NCBI GenBank assembly: GCA_009928005.1
Contig: RFVO01000011.1
Coordinates: 1-39,357 of the forward strand
From: Chitinophagia bacterium
Lineage (GTDB): Bacteria; Bacteroidota; Bacteroidia; Chitinophagales; Chitinophagaceae
Reading direction: 5' to 3'
DNA: 39,357 bases
This document shows, piece after piece, positions 26,228 through 34,576 of this stretch. The notes below the pieces were generated by a model. That model saw nothing but the letters and a program-made list of their open reading frames with translations. It was not told the origin of the DNA and ran no database searches. The position numbers were made by a program, and so were the translations under genes. How positions within the stretch are numbered: the stretch's first letter is position 1; every line of letters begins with the position of its first letter.

Positions 26228-27067
26228 ATGACAAATTCAATAGGAACCTGTTTATGGTTTGATGGTAAAGCAAAAGAAGCAGCATATTATTATAAAGAAG
26301 TATTTGGCGATGTAGAGATTGTCTCAGAAAATCCAATGGCGGTGGTATATAATTTATTTGGCCGGAGGTTTATGAATTTAAATGGGGGCCCTGGTTATAT
26401 TATTAATCCTTCCATTTCTTTTTTTATAAATATTGAAACTGAATTGGATATAAATAGCCTTTGGGAGAAATTAATTGTTGATGGTAAAATTTTAATGCCA
26501 CTTAATACATATCCTTGGAGTGAAAAATATGGTTGGTGCGCCGATAAATATGGCGTAAACTTTCAATTAATGTTAGGGCATAAGAGCCGAACTAAAATTA
26601 TGCCCAATATGTTATTCACCGGTAATCAAAACGGGAATGCGAAACAAGCTATTAATTTTTATACTCATTTATTTAAAGATTCAAAAACTATTCAAATAGA
26701 TACTTATCAAAAAGGGGAGCCTGATAAAGAAGGTAATATTAAATATGCACAGTTTGAATTGAATGATCTTTCTTTTGGGGCCATGGATAGTTCGGCGCCG
26801 CATGAATTTAGTTTTAATGAAGCTGTTTCATTTATTATAACAGTAGACACACAAGAAGAAATTGATTACTACTGGAATTATTTAGTCGAGAAAGGTGCCC
26901 CAGGCAGATGCGGTTGGTTAAAAGATCAATTCGGCATTAGTTGGCAGGTGGTCCCAAGTTGTTTAGGAAAATTCATGACTAACCCCGCTACTGCACCCAA
27001 GGCCACCTATGCATTTTTACAAATGTCTAAATTTATTATTGCCGATTTAGAGAAGGCGGTGGTATAG
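26228..27067 (+). CDS. PhnB-like protein with two VOC domains
   Basis: This 279-aa protein consists of two tandem PhnB/'3-demethylubiquinone methyltransferase'-type VOC (glyoxalase-fold) domains, about residues 3-125 and 130-275. Each repeat opens with a FxGxAxxAxxFY-like motif (LWFDGKAKEAAYYYKEVF; FTGNQNGNAKQAINFYTHLF) and closes with a matching block (GWCADKYGVNFQLML; GWLKDQFGISWQVVP). The methyltransferase name attached to this family is not supported by a SAM-binding motif here. Function is unknown; such proteins may bind a metal and a small ligand. It sits 33 nt after the DUF3050 gene and could share its transcript. Confidence 0.85.
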   Translation: MTNSIGTCLWFDGKAKEAAYYYKEVFGDVEIVSENPMAVVYNLFGRRFMNLNGGPGYIINPSISFFINIETELDINSLWEKLIVDGKILMPLNTYPWSEKYGWCADKYGVNFQLMLGHKSRTKIMPNMLFTGNQNGNAKQAINFYTHLFKDSKTIQIDTYQKGEPDKEGNIKYAQFELNDLSFGAMDSSAPHEFSFNEAVSFIITVDTQEEIDYYWNYLVEKGAPGRCGWLKDQFGISWQVVPSCLGKFMTNPATAPKATYAFLQMSKFIIADLEKAVV

Positions 27068-27101
27068 CCCTGAAGTTTACTTCTATACTAGCTATTGAAA
27101 C

Positions 27102-27129
27102 TTGAGTCATAAAAGATTCAGTATATTTA
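27102..27129 (+). promoter_or_regulatory. Possible promoter of the GH3 gene
   Basis: TTG (27102-27104), a 17-nt spacer and TATATTTA (27122-27129), which has one mismatch to TAnnTTTG, lie 13 nt before the GH3 start. Confidence 0.35.
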
Positions 27130-27142
27130 TACATACATTATA

Positions 27143-29107
27143 ATGGCTATGAAAAAAATTTTCAAATTTATTGGGTATGCTTTATTGAGCATTATTGGGT
27201 TTATTGCTATTTTATTAACAAGTGCTTACATAAAAAGTTATTTCAAATATAAAGAAGCTGCTAAGTTAATAGGTAAAGAAGCACCCGTACTTAGTATTGA
27301 TGGCCATGATTTTCGTGATTTAAATAAGAATGGTAAGTTAGATGCCTATGAAGACTACCGCGTAAATATTGAAGACCGAATTACCAATTTAATTGGTCAA
27401 ATGAGTTTGGAAGAAAAAGCAGGCGCCATGTTTATTACCATGGCTGCTATGAATAGCAATGGTGATTTAAGTGAAACAAAATCAATTCTTAATCCTATTT
27501 CTTATATAGTAGAAGGTAATTCTGCAATGGTACTTGGAAAAAATATGAATCATTTAAATACTTTACAATCTACATCTCCGGAAGCTATGGTTGTTTGGCA
27601 TAATAATATTCAGAAATTAGCAGAACGCACAAGATTAGGTATTCCAATAACAGTTGCCACCGATCCAAGACATGGTGTACCCAATGCACCAGGTGCAAGT
27701 ATTTATAGCCCTTTCTTTTCAAGCTGGCCCTCTACTTTAGGATTAGCTGCTACAAGAGATAGTGCTTTAGTACGTGCCTTTGGTGACATAGCTAGACAAG
27801 AATATAAAGCTTTAGGTTTTAGATTAAGCTTATCTCCTATGGCCGATTTAGCAACAGAACCAAGATGGGGTAGAATTAACGGAACCTTTGGTGAAGATGC
27901 AGAACTAGCTGCCTCTATGACTAAGGCATATATCTTAGGTTATCAAGGCGATACAATTAATGAGAATAGCGTTGAGTGTATGGTTAAACATTTTTCAGGA
28001 GGAGGTCCACAAGAAGATGGACGAGATGCGCACTTCCCTCCAGGACGTCAAAGATACAAAGGTGGTAATTTTAATTATCATTTAATTCCATTTGTAAAAG
28101 GTGCATTTGCGGCAGGCGCTGCACAAGTAATGCCTTATTATGGTATACCCATGGGACAAACTAATGAAGATGTAGGTTTTGGTTATAACAAAGAAATTAT
28201 AACCGGTTTATTAAGAAACCAATATAAATTTGATGGCATTGTTTGTACCGATTGGGGTTTAGTCACAGACGCTAAAATATTTGGTTATACTTTAAAGCCA
28301 GCAGCTGCACATGGTGTTGAAAAATTAACTGCCAAGCAAAGAATAGAAAAAATTATTAATGCAGGTTGTGATATGTTTGGTGGAGAAGCATTACCTAGTT
28401 TGGTAGTTGAATTAGTCAAAGAAGGAAAGATATCTGAAAAAAGAATTGATTCTTCAATGAGAAGAATTTTAAAAGAAAAATTTCGTTTAGGATTGTTTGA
28501 TCATCCTTATTTAGATCCTGCAGGTATTAAAATTATAAACAATGCAGGCTTTGCTGCCAAAGGAATAGAGGCACAACAAAAATCCTTGGTTTTATTGAAA
28601 AATGATGCAAATATTTTACCATTAAAAGCGGGTACTAAAATATTTTTAGAAGGGTTTAATAAGGAGGAGACAAAGGGTCTAACAAATAAAGTGAATGATG
28701 CAGAAGCTGCTGATGTAATTGTTTTAAAAATTGGCACACCCGATAATGCAGGTAGTGAAAAATATATTTTACAAAGATTATTTAATCACGGCTCACTAGC
28801 ATTCTCAGATAAAGAGGAAGCGCGATTATTAAAAATAATACAATCCAAGCCAACAATTACCGTAATTAATTTACAAAGACCAGCAGTGATACCTAGTATT
28901 AATAAATACTCAAAAGCCCTTATTGCAGACTTCTCCAGCCAGGACAATGTAATATTGGACTTAATTATGGGTAAGTTTAAGCCCACAGGTAAATTACCTT
29001 TTGAATTGCCTTCTTCGATGGAAGAAGTATTAAAACAAAAAGAAGACTTGCCTTACGACACTCAAAACCCTTTATACAAATTTGGTGCGGGGATTGAATA
29101 TAAATAG
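27143..29107 (+). CDS. Glycoside hydrolase family 3 protein, membrane-anchored
   Basis: This 654-aa glycosidase probably removes beta-linked sugars outside the inner membrane. An N-terminal hydrophobic helix (residues 7-29) is a signal anchor, with Met3 (27149) as an alternative start. An EF-hand-like calcium loop DLNKNGKLDAYE (59-70) precedes the catalytic domain, with ligands D59, N61, N63, D67 and E70. GH3 marks are SPMADLATEPRWGRINGTFGED, KHFSGGGPQEDGRD (K282-H283) and the nucleophile D370 in GIVCTDWGL. The C-terminal sandwich domain includes KSLVLLKNDANILPL and ends GKLPFELPSS...YKFGAGIEY. It has no SusC/D neighbours. Substrate unknown. Confidence 0.9.
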   Translation: MAMKKIFKFIGYALLSIIGFIAILLTSAYIKSYFKYKEAAKLIGKEAPVLSIDGHDFRDLNKNGKLDAYEDYRVNIEDRITNLIGQMSLEEKAGAMFITMAAMNSNGDLSETKSILNPISYIVEGNSAMVLGKNMNHLNTLQSTSPEAMVVWHNNIQKLAERTRLGIPITVATDPRHGVPNAPGASIYSPFFSSWPSTLGLAATRDSALVRAFGDIARQEYKALGFRLSLSPMADLATEPRWGRINGTFGEDAELAASMTKAYILGYQGDTINENSVECMVKHFSGGGPQEDGRDAHFPPGRQRYKGGNFNYHLIPFVKGAFAAGAAQVMPYYGIPMGQTNEDVGFGYNKEIITGLLRNQYKFDGIVCTDWGLVTDAKIFGYTLKPAAAHGVEKLTAKQRIEKIINAGCDMFGGEALPSLVVELVKEGKISEKRIDSSMRRILKEKFRLGLFDHPYLDPAGIKIINNAGFAAKGIEAQQKSLVLLKNDANILPLKAGTKIFLEGFNKEETKGLTNKVNDAEAADVIVLKIGTPDNAGSEKYILQRLFNHGSLAFSDKEEARLLKIIQSKPTITVINLQRPAVIPSINKYSKALIADFSSQDNVILDLIMGKFKPTGKLPFELPSSMEEVLKQKEDLPYDTQNPLYKFGAGIEYK

Positions 29108-29204
29108 GTTTTTTACTTTTCTAGTTAATAAATATTTTATTCAAGTCTATCTTTAAATAAAATTTGAATGAATCGTTGTACATTAGAAAAGTATATTTAT
29201 TGAA

Positions 29205-30701
29205 ATGACAAATACAGTTACACTTATATTTCCGCATCAGCTTTTTAAAAATAACCCTGCATTAAAAAAAGGCAGTAAAGTTTATTTGATTGAAGAATCT
29301 CTCTTTTTCAAACAATATAATTTTCATCAACAAAAATTAGTCTTGCATAGAGCAAGTATGAAATTTTACGAACAATTTTTAATCGAAAAAGGATTTGAAG
29401 TAGAATATATTAATTATGATCATTTGAATGGTGATTGCACAAAATTAATTACGGCTATTGCTAAAAAAGGAGTTTTATATATAAATATGGTAGAGGTGGT
29501 TGATAATTGGTTAATGAAAAAAGTAGAGTCTTCTTGTAAAAAAGAATCTATTAAATTAAAGATTTTCGACACAGCAATTTTTTTAAATTCAACAAGCGCT
29601 GTAGCCGATTTTTTTAATAAAAGAAAGACCTATTTCCAAACCGATTTTTATACATGGCAAAGAAAGCAAAGAAGCATACTATTAGAAAAAGACGGAAAGC
29701 CCTTAGGCGGAAAATGGACTTATGATGCTGAAAATAGAGCTAAGTTTCCAAAAAAAGAAAAGGTTCCTGATTTACCATTACCTGAACAAAGTATTTATTT
29801 AAAGGAAGCAAAGAAATATGTATTAAAACATTTTCCTCAAAACTATGGAGATATAAATGGCCCAAATTTATATGTAACTTCTTTTGAGGATGCAGAAAAT
29901 TGGTTAGATGAGTTTTTAAATAAACGTTTCGAAAAATTTGGTATTTATGAGGATGCCATTGTAGCAAAAGAATCTGTATTGTATCATTCATTATTAAGCC
30001 CCATGTTAAATATTGGCTTACTGACCCCTCAGCAAATAGTTGATAAAGCGCTTGCAGTAGGGTTTAAAAAAAATATTCCATTAAATTCTTTAGAGGGTTT
30101 TGTTCGTCAAATATTGGGTTGGAGAGAGTTTATTAAAATTGTTTATGAACGAGAGGGTATTAAACAACGCACAACTAACTACTGGAATTTTACACGCAAA
30201 ATACCACCCAGCTTTTGGACGGGGACTACCGGCATACCTCCCATTGATATTACAATTAAGAAAATTTTAAAAACAGGTTATTGTCATCATATTGAGCGTT
30301 TAATGGTGCTTGGTAATTTTATGTTATTATGCGAATTTGACCCAAATGATGTATATAAATGGTTTATGGAAATGTTTATTGATGCTTATGATTGGGTGAT
30401 GGTACCTAATGTATATGGTATGACCCAATTTGCAGACGGGGGGTTAATGACTACTAAACCTTATATCAGCGGAAGTAATTATTTAATGAAAATGAGTGAT
30501 TATGAAAAAGGAGATTGGCAAGTTATTTGGGATGGTCTTTTTTGGCGTTTTATGCATGAACATCGAAGTTTCTTTTTAAAAAATCCTAGACTAGGCATGC
30601 TTATTGGAACCTTTGATAAAATGAGTGCAGAAAAACAAGCAACTCATTTACAAAATGCAAATTCTTTTTTAAAAAATTTAGACAGTCAAAATATCCATTG
30701 A
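29205..30701 (+). CDS. Cryptochrome/photolyase-related flavoprotein (PhrB-like) lacking Fe-S ligands
   Basis: This 498-aa protein belongs to the deoxyribodipyrimidine photolyase-related group (PhrB, FeS-BCP), whose members repair UV lesions using FAD and light. The N-terminal Rossmann part (LIFPHQLFKNNPALKKGSKVYLIEE) and the C-terminal FAD domain are complete: LEGFVRQILGWREFI, TGYCHHIERLMVLGNF (H361, H362), FMEMFIDAYDWVMVPNVYGM and FADGGLMTTKPYISG. In PhrB four cysteines hold a 4Fe-4S cluster. Here the SDYCxxC position reads SDYEKGD (431-437), the following CPFN block is replaced, and the first Cys aligns near P346. The cluster therefore appears to be absent. Activity (6-4 repair or photoreception) is unproven. 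Confidence 0.86.
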   Translation: MTNTVTLIFPHQLFKNNPALKKGSKVYLIEESLFFKQYNFHQQKLVLHRASMKFYEQFLIEKGFEVEYINYDHLNGDCTKLITAIAKKGVLYINMVEVVDNWLMKKVESSCKKESIKLKIFDTAIFLNSTSAVADFFNKRKTYFQTDFYTWQRKQRSILLEKDGKPLGGKWTYDAENRAKFPKKEKVPDLPLPEQSIYLKEAKKYVLKHFPQNYGDINGPNLYVTSFEDAENWLDEFLNKRFEKFGIYEDAIVAKESVLYHSLLSPMLNIGLLTPQQIVDKALAVGFKKNIPLNSLEGFVRQILGWREFIKIVYEREGIKQRTTNYWNFTRKIPPSFWTGTTGIPPIDITIKKILKTGYCHHIERLMVLGNFMLLCEFDPNDVYKWFMEMFIDAYDWVMVPNVYGMTQFADGGLMTTKPYISGSNYLMKMSDYEKGDWQVIWDGLFWRFMHEHRSFFLKNPRLGMLIGTFDKMSAEKQATHLQNANSFLKNLDSQNIH

Positions 30702-30713
30702 TACTGTCAAAAG

Positions 30714-30742
30714 AAAAAAAGCCCCCCGATTTTTCGAGGGGC
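30714..30742 (-). terminator. Terminator of tRNA-Glu
   Basis: On the minus strand GCCCCTCGA pairs with TCGGGGGGC (9 pairs, one G-U) around AAAA, followed by seven Ts. It lies 4 nt after the tRNA 3' end, and 12 nt beyond the convergent photolyase gene's stop. Confidence 0.92.
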
Positions 30743-30746
30743 TTCG

Positions 30747-30818
30747 TAGAGCGTACGGGATTCGAACCCGTATTACCTCCGTGAAAGGGAGGTGACCTAA
30801 CCCTTAGTCGAACGCTCC
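30747..30818 (-). tRNA. tRNA-Glu (anticodon TTC)
   Basis: The minus strand folds into a complete 72-nt cloverleaf: acceptor GGAGCGT/ACGCTCT (first pair G-U), D arm GAC...GTC, anticodon arm CCTCC-CTTTCAC-GGAGG with anticodon TTC, a 4-nt variable loop TAAT, T arm ACGGG-TTCGAAT-CCCGT and discriminator A. The CCA end is not encoded. It has its own promoter 24 nt upstream and its own terminator. Confidence 0.97.
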
Positions 30819-30842
30819 AAGTCCACTATGTTATTAGGGTCG

Positions 30843-30873
30843 CAAAAATAGGTCGCAAACGCTTTACTGCCAA
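30843..30873 (-). promoter_or_regulatory. Promoter of tRNA-Glu
   Basis: On the minus strand TTG (30873-30871), a 20-nt spacer and TATTTTTG (30850-30843) form a full Bacteroidota consensus, 24 nt before the tRNA 5' end. Confidence 0.82.
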
Positions 30874-31018
30874 AAGTTTTTAGCTTTTTTAGTGAATATC
30901 AATACTGTAGCGGGTTTTTAATTTTGTCCAATTGGCAGCTTGAAATTTAATCTACAAAGCCCAAATACGATCAATTGTTTGTATAAATCCTTGATTTTGT
31001 TGATTTCTTCTTAGTTAT

Positions 31019-31051
31019 TTGCTCTATATTTTTAAAAAGATGGTACCTTCG
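31019..31051 (+). promoter_or_regulatory. Putative gapA promoter
   Basis: TTG (31019-31021), a 22-nt spacer and TACCTTCG (31044-31051, one mismatch to TAnnTTTG) lie 31 nt before gapA. Confidence 0.55.
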
Positions 31052-31082
31052 CATCTCCTATTGAAAAATAAAAATTAATACT

Positions 31083-32093
31083 ATGAGTTCAGTTAAGGTT
31101 GCAATCAATGGTTTTGGCCGTATTGGTCGTTTGGTTTTCCGCCAAATTTATAACATGGAAGGTATTGAGGTAGTGGCTATCAATGACCTTACTTCTCCAG
31201 CAGTTTTGGCGCACTTATTAAAGTATGATAGTGCTCAAGGTCGTTTTAACGCGGACGTAAAATCAACTGAAGACTCTGTAGTAGTAAACGGACATGCCGT
31301 AAAAATATATGCTCAACGCGATCCTTCACAAATTCCTTGGGGAGTTCACAATGTTGATGTAGTCATAGAATCAACTGGATTTTTCACCGATAAAGAAAAA
31401 GCGGAATTACATATTAAAGCCGGCGCAAAGAGAGTAGTAATTTCTGCTCCAGCCACTGGCGATATGAAAACAGTTGTATTTAATACCAACCACGAAATTT
31501 TAGATGGTACTGAAACAGTTATCTCTGGCGCATCTTGTACTACAAACTGCTTAGCACCAATGGCAAAAGTATTAGAAGATAAATTCGGAATTATTACTGG
31601 TTTGATGTTAACAGTTCATGCTTATACCAACGATCAAAACACTTTAGATGGACCTCATCCTAAAGGTGATTTACGTCGTGCACGTGCTGCAGCTGCGAAC
31701 ATTGTTCCAAATAGCACAGGTGCTGCAAAAGCAATTGGTTTAGTGTTACCATCATTAAAAGGAAAATTAGATGGATCTGCACAACGTGTTCCAACCATCA
31801 CAGGTTCTTTAACAGAATTAACTACTATATTATCTAAGAAAGTAACAGCTGAAGAAGTAAATGCGGCTATGAAAGCGGCAGCTAATGAGTCTTTTGGTTA
31901 TACTGAAGATGAAATTGTAAGTGCTGATGTAATTGGAATTTCTTACGGTTCATTATTTGATGCAACGCAAACTAAAGTAATGACTCAGGGCGATGTTCAA
32001 ATGGTTAAAACAGTTAGCTGGTATGATAATGAAATGAGCTATGTAAGTCAGTTAGTGCGTACAGTGAAACATTTCGCAAGTAAGATAAAATAA
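31083..32093 (+). CDS. gapA: Glyceraldehyde-3-phosphate dehydrogenase, type I
   Basis: This 336-aa enzyme oxidises and phosphorylates glyceraldehyde 3-phosphate to 1,3-bisphosphoglycerate in glycolysis. The Rossmann start is [15 protein letters not shown] (GxGxxG, from residue 9), with D35 in AINDL favouring NAD. The catalytic Cys152 sits in [12 protein letters not shown] and His179 in [29 protein letters not shown] and [16 protein letters not shown] are the standard later blocks. Its length is normal for the family. Codons look more selective than in the neighbours, as expected for a highly expressed gene. pgk follows 52 nt later, with a terminator-like hairpin between them. Confidence 0.97.
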   Translation: MSSVKVAINGFGRIGRLVFRQIYNMEGIEVVAINDLTSPAVLAHLLKYDSAQGRFNADVKSTEDSVVVNGHAVKIYAQRDPSQIPWGVHNVDVVIESTGFFTDKEKAELHIKAGAKRVVISAPATGDMKTVVFNTNHEILDGTETVISGASCTTNCLAPMAKVLEDKFGIITGLMLTVHAYTNDQNTLDGPHPKGDLRRARAAAANIVPNSTGAAKAIGLVLPSLKGKLDGSAQRVPTITGSLTELTTILSKKVTAEEVNAAMKAAANESFGYTEDEIVSADVIGISYGSLFDATQTKVMTQGDVQMVKTVSWYDNEMSYVSQLVRTVKHFASKIK

Positions 32094-32108
32094 AATTTTA
32101 TAAAATGA

Positions 32109-32134
32109 ATGCCTTCCCTCGGGAGGGCATTTTT
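32109..32134 (+). terminator. Terminator or attenuator hairpin between gapA and pgk
   Basis: ATGCCTTCCC pairs with GGGAGGGCAT (10 pairs, one G-U) across a TC turn, then five or more Ts follow. It lies 15 nt after gapA and ends 11 nt before the pgk start. Confidence 0.85.
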
Positions 32135-32145
32135 AATTACTATTT

Positions 32146-33351
32146 ATGAGTTCATTTAATAACTTTTCTTTCACAGGCAAGAAGGCCTTAATTAGAGTTG
32201 ATTTTAATGTGCCTTTAAACGATGCATTTGAAATTACAGACGATAATCGTATACGTGCTACTATTCCTACTATTTCAAAAATTTTGAAAGATGGAGGTAG
32301 TGTAATATTAATGAGTCATTTAGGTCGTCCTAAGGATGGCCCTACAGAAAAATTTTCTTTAAAGCATATTGTAAAACATTTATCTGAATTATTAGGGGGT
32401 GTGCATGTTGTTTTTGCCAATGATTGTATTGGTGCAGAAGCCACTAATAAAGCAGCAGCTTTAAAAGCAGGTGAAGTTTTGTTATTAGAGAATTTACGTT
32501 TCTATAAAGAAGAAGAAAAAGGAGATATAGCTTTTGCAGAAAAATTAGCGAAACTAGGTGATGTATATGTAAATGATGCATTTGGAACTGCACACCGTGC
32601 ACATGCATCTACTGCTATTATTGCACAATTTTTCTCTAAAGAAAATAGAACCTTTGGCTTGGTGATGGAAGGAGAAGTAATGAGCGCGGAAAAAGTAATG
32701 CATGCTGCACAAAAACCTTTTACTGCAATTATAGGTGGTGCAAAAGTGTCTGACAAAATTTTAATTATTGAAAATTTATTAGAACGTGCTACCGATATTA
32801 TCATTGGCGGGGGCATGGCATATACATTTTTTAAAGCACAAGGAGGAAAAATTGGAAAGTCAATTCATGAAGACGACCGTATGCCACTTGCTTTAGAAAT
32901 TTTAGCAAAGGCGAAAGCAAAAGGTGTAAATATTCATTTACCTGTTGACAATGTTGTGGCCGATGATTTTAGCAATACCGCCAATACGCAAACTTGTGCT
33001 AGTGGTGAGATACCTGATGGTTGGGAAGGTTTAGATGTAGGAGAAAAATCGAGAGAACAATTTGCAAAAGTAATTTTAGCAAGTAAAACAATATTATGGA
33101 ATGGTCCAATGGGTGTTTTTGAAATGGAAAACTTTCAAGCGGGAACCAGGGCTATTGCAGTGGCTGTTGCTGAAGCGACTCAAAACGGCGCATTCAGTTT
33201 GGTAGGAGGTGGCGACAGTGTGTCAGCCGTTAACCAGTTTGGCTTTAATGATAAAGTAAGTTATGTAAGCACAGGTGGAGGAGCTATGTTAGAATATTTT
33301 GAGGGCAAAACACTCCCTGGAATAGCAGCTATTCAAGGAGAAACCCAATAA
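32146..33351 (+). CDS. pgk: Phosphoglycerate kinase
   Basis: This 401-aa enzyme transfers phosphate from 1,3-bisphosphoglycerate to ADP in glycolysis. The N-terminal substrate domain has RVDFNVPL (17-24), [11 protein letters not shown] and [32 protein letters not shown] follows, [11 protein letters not shown] opens the nucleotide domain, and [13 protein letters not shown] and [21 protein letters not shown] close it. All catalytic blocks are present and the length is typical. It is probably coexpressed with gapA by read-through of the hairpin before it; I cannot make out a separate promoter in the 52-nt gap. It ends in a good terminator. Confidence 0.97.
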   Translation: MSSFNNFSFTGKKALIRVDFNVPLNDAFEITDDNRIRATIPTISKILKDGGSVILMSHLGRPKDGPTEKFSLKHIVKHLSELLGGVHVVFANDCIGAEATNKAAALKAGEVLLLENLRFYKEEEKGDIAFAEKLAKLGDVYVNDAFGTAHRAHASTAIIAQFFSKENRTFGLVMEGEVMSAEKVMHAAQKPFTAIIGGAKVSDKILIIENLLERATDIIIGGGMAYTFFKAQGGKIGKSIHEDDRMPLALEILAKAKAKGVNIHLPVDNVVADDFSNTANTQTCASGEIPDGWEGLDVGEKSREQFAKVILASKTILWNGPMGVFEMENFQAGTRAIAVAVAEATQNGAFSLVGGGDSVSAVNQFGFNDKVSYVSTGGGAMLEYFEGKTLPGIAAIQGETQ

Positions 33352-33363
33352 CTTGTTAAATTC

Positions 33364-33394
33364 ATCCTCTCAGCCTATCTGGGGGGATTTTTTT
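33364..33394 (+). terminator. Rho-independent terminator of pgk
   Basis: ATCCTCTCAG pairs with CTGGGGGGAT (10 pairs including G-U) around CCTAT (33364-33388), followed by a run of seven Ts in total, 12 nt after the pgk stop. Confidence 0.88.
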
Positions 33395-33421
33395 GTCATG
33401 TAATTCCGTCATACGCAAAGT

Positions 33422-33447
33422 TTGGCATTTGCTTTGCATTATCTTTA
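33422..33447 (+). promoter_or_regulatory. Possible promoter of the lemA-TPM cluster
   Basis: TTG (33422-33424), a 15-nt spacer and TATCTTTA (33440-33447, one mismatch to TAnnTTTG) lie 17 nt before lemA. The spacer is shorter than usual. Confidence 0.35.
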
Positions 33448-33464
33448 TAAACAAATACAAAACT

Positions 33465-34055
33465 ATGTTACGCAAAAATTTAGGTTTATTTATTTTCTTA
33501 GGAGTCATTGTTATCTTATTTGGAATGGGATGCAATGGTTATAACGGATTAATAAACCAAGACGAAAATGTAAATCAATCTTGGAACAATGTTCAAAGTG
33601 ACTATCAACGTAGAGCCGACTTAATTCCCAATTTAGTGGCCTCTGTTAAAGGAGAAGCTAACTTTGAGAAAACTACTTTAGAAAATGTAATTGCTGCTCG
33701 TGCAAGCGCTACACAAATGAAAGTAGACGCCAAGGATTTAACACCAGAAAAATTACAACAATTCCAAGCTAATCAAGGACAGTTATCTCAAGCATTAGGT
33801 CGTTTAATGGTAGTGTCTGAAAACTATCCGAACCTAAAAGCGAATGAAGCTTTCCGTGGATTACAAGCCCAATTAGAAGGAACAGAAAATAGAATTAAAG
33901 TTTCTAGAAATGATTTTAATGCAGCTGTAGCAGACTACAATAAAAAAGCAAGATCATTCCCTATTAACTTATTAGCTGGTGCATTTGGGTTTAAAACAAA
34001 AGAAGGATTTAAAGCAGAGGAAGGTGCTTCAAAAGCACCAGAAGTTAAATTTTAA
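33465..34055 (+). CDS. lemA: LemA family protein
   Basis: This 196-aa protein has one N-terminal hydrophobic segment (residues 6-22) followed by a helical domain outside the inner membrane. The conserved LemA block is VNQSWNNVQSDYQRRADLIP, followed by NLVASVKGEANFEKTTLENV, and later ENYPNLKANEAFRGLQAQLE and TENRIKVSRNDFNAAVADYN. Start ATG 33465 gives MLRKNLGLFIFLG; the frame opens 24 codons earlier, but that part lies in the intergenic region after pgk. Cys23 follows the hydrophobic stretch, but GMGC is a poor lipobox. The molecular function is not established. It heads a cluster with two TPM-domain genes, 33 nt before the next. Confidence 0.93.
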   Translation: MLRKNLGLFIFLGVIVILFGMGCNGYNGLINQDENVNQSWNNVQSDYQRRADLIPNLVASVKGEANFEKTTLENVIAARASATQMKVDAKDLTPEKLQQFQANQGQLSQALGRLMVVSENYPNLKANEAFRGLQAQLEGTENRIKVSRNDFNAAVADYNKKARSFPINLLAGAFGFKTKEGFKAEEGASKAPEVKF

Positions 34056-34088
34056 CCCATCTCTTTAAATAACTCTTTAATCAAAATT

Positions 34089-34559
34089 ATGTGGAATCCC
34101 TTTTCGCTTTTTAAAACTAGTACAGATAAATTATTGAATACCTCGGACAAGCAAATGCTTGTCCAGGCTATTCAAGCTGCTGAAAAAACAACTAGCGGAG
34201 AAATTCGTGTGCATGTAGAAAGTAGAACAAAAAAAGGTGATGCACTAACTAGGGCTAAAGAAATATTTTTCAAACAAAAGATGAATGCTACCAAGGAACG
34301 CAATGGCGTTCTAGTATATGTAGCAGTTGAAGATAGAAAGCTAGCCATCTATGCCGATCAAGGCATTTACGATAAAGTGGGCGTTGAATTTTGGTCTAGC
34401 CAAGTACAAGAAATGACAGCACATTTTAAAGAAGAAAATTATGTAAAGGGCATGTCTTTAGTTATTGCAGAAATAGGTAAAGCGCTTACGCATCACTTTC
34501 CTTATGATCGCGTTTCGGATACCAATGAATTATCGGATGAAATAATGATAGGCAAATAA
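34089..34559 (+). CDS. TPM domain protein without signal peptide
   Basis: This 156-aa protein is a single TPM (TLP18.3/Psb32/MOLO-1) domain. Recognisable parts are LNTSDKQMLVQAIQAAEKTTSGEIRVHVES, RNGVLVYVAVEDRKLAIYADQGIYDKVG and FKEENYVKGMSLVIAEIGKAL. No signal peptide or membrane helix is visible, unlike the next gene. TPM domains have been reported with weak phosphatase activity or as binding modules; the role here is unknown. It lies 33 nt after lemA and its stop is 17 nt before the second TPM gene, so a three-gene operon is likely. Confidence 0.88.
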   Translation: MWNPFSLFKTSTDKLLNTSDKQMLVQAIQAAEKTTSGEIRVHVESRTKKGDALTRAKEIFFKQKMNATKERNGVLVYVAVEDRKLAIYADQGIYDKVGVEFWSSQVQEMTAHFKEENYVKGMSLVIAEIGKALTHHFPYDRVSDTNELSDEIMIGK

Positions 34560-34576
34560 TCAAGAAAGTAGTGCTC

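Larger units (their letters stand above)
30819..31082. other. 264-nt intergenic region between divergent tRNA-Glu and gapA
   Basis: It holds the tRNA-Glu promoter (30843-30873, minus), two copies of GGTCGCAAA (30838-30846 and 30851-30859) flanking its -7 box, and a gapA promoter candidate (31019-31051). I see no small ORF or riboswitch between them. Confidence 0.7.

Noticed and set aside
27122..29199. Shared AGTATATTTAT before both the GH3 gene and the photolyase gene as a common regulatory motif
   Set aside because: The 11-mer is almost pure A/T, lies at different distances from the starts, and the photolyase copy lacks a properly spaced TTG.
33393..33464. N-terminal extension of lemA by 24 codons
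   Set aside because: It begins directly after the pgk terminator T-run and covers the candidate promoter. ATG 33465 gives the normal LemA start.
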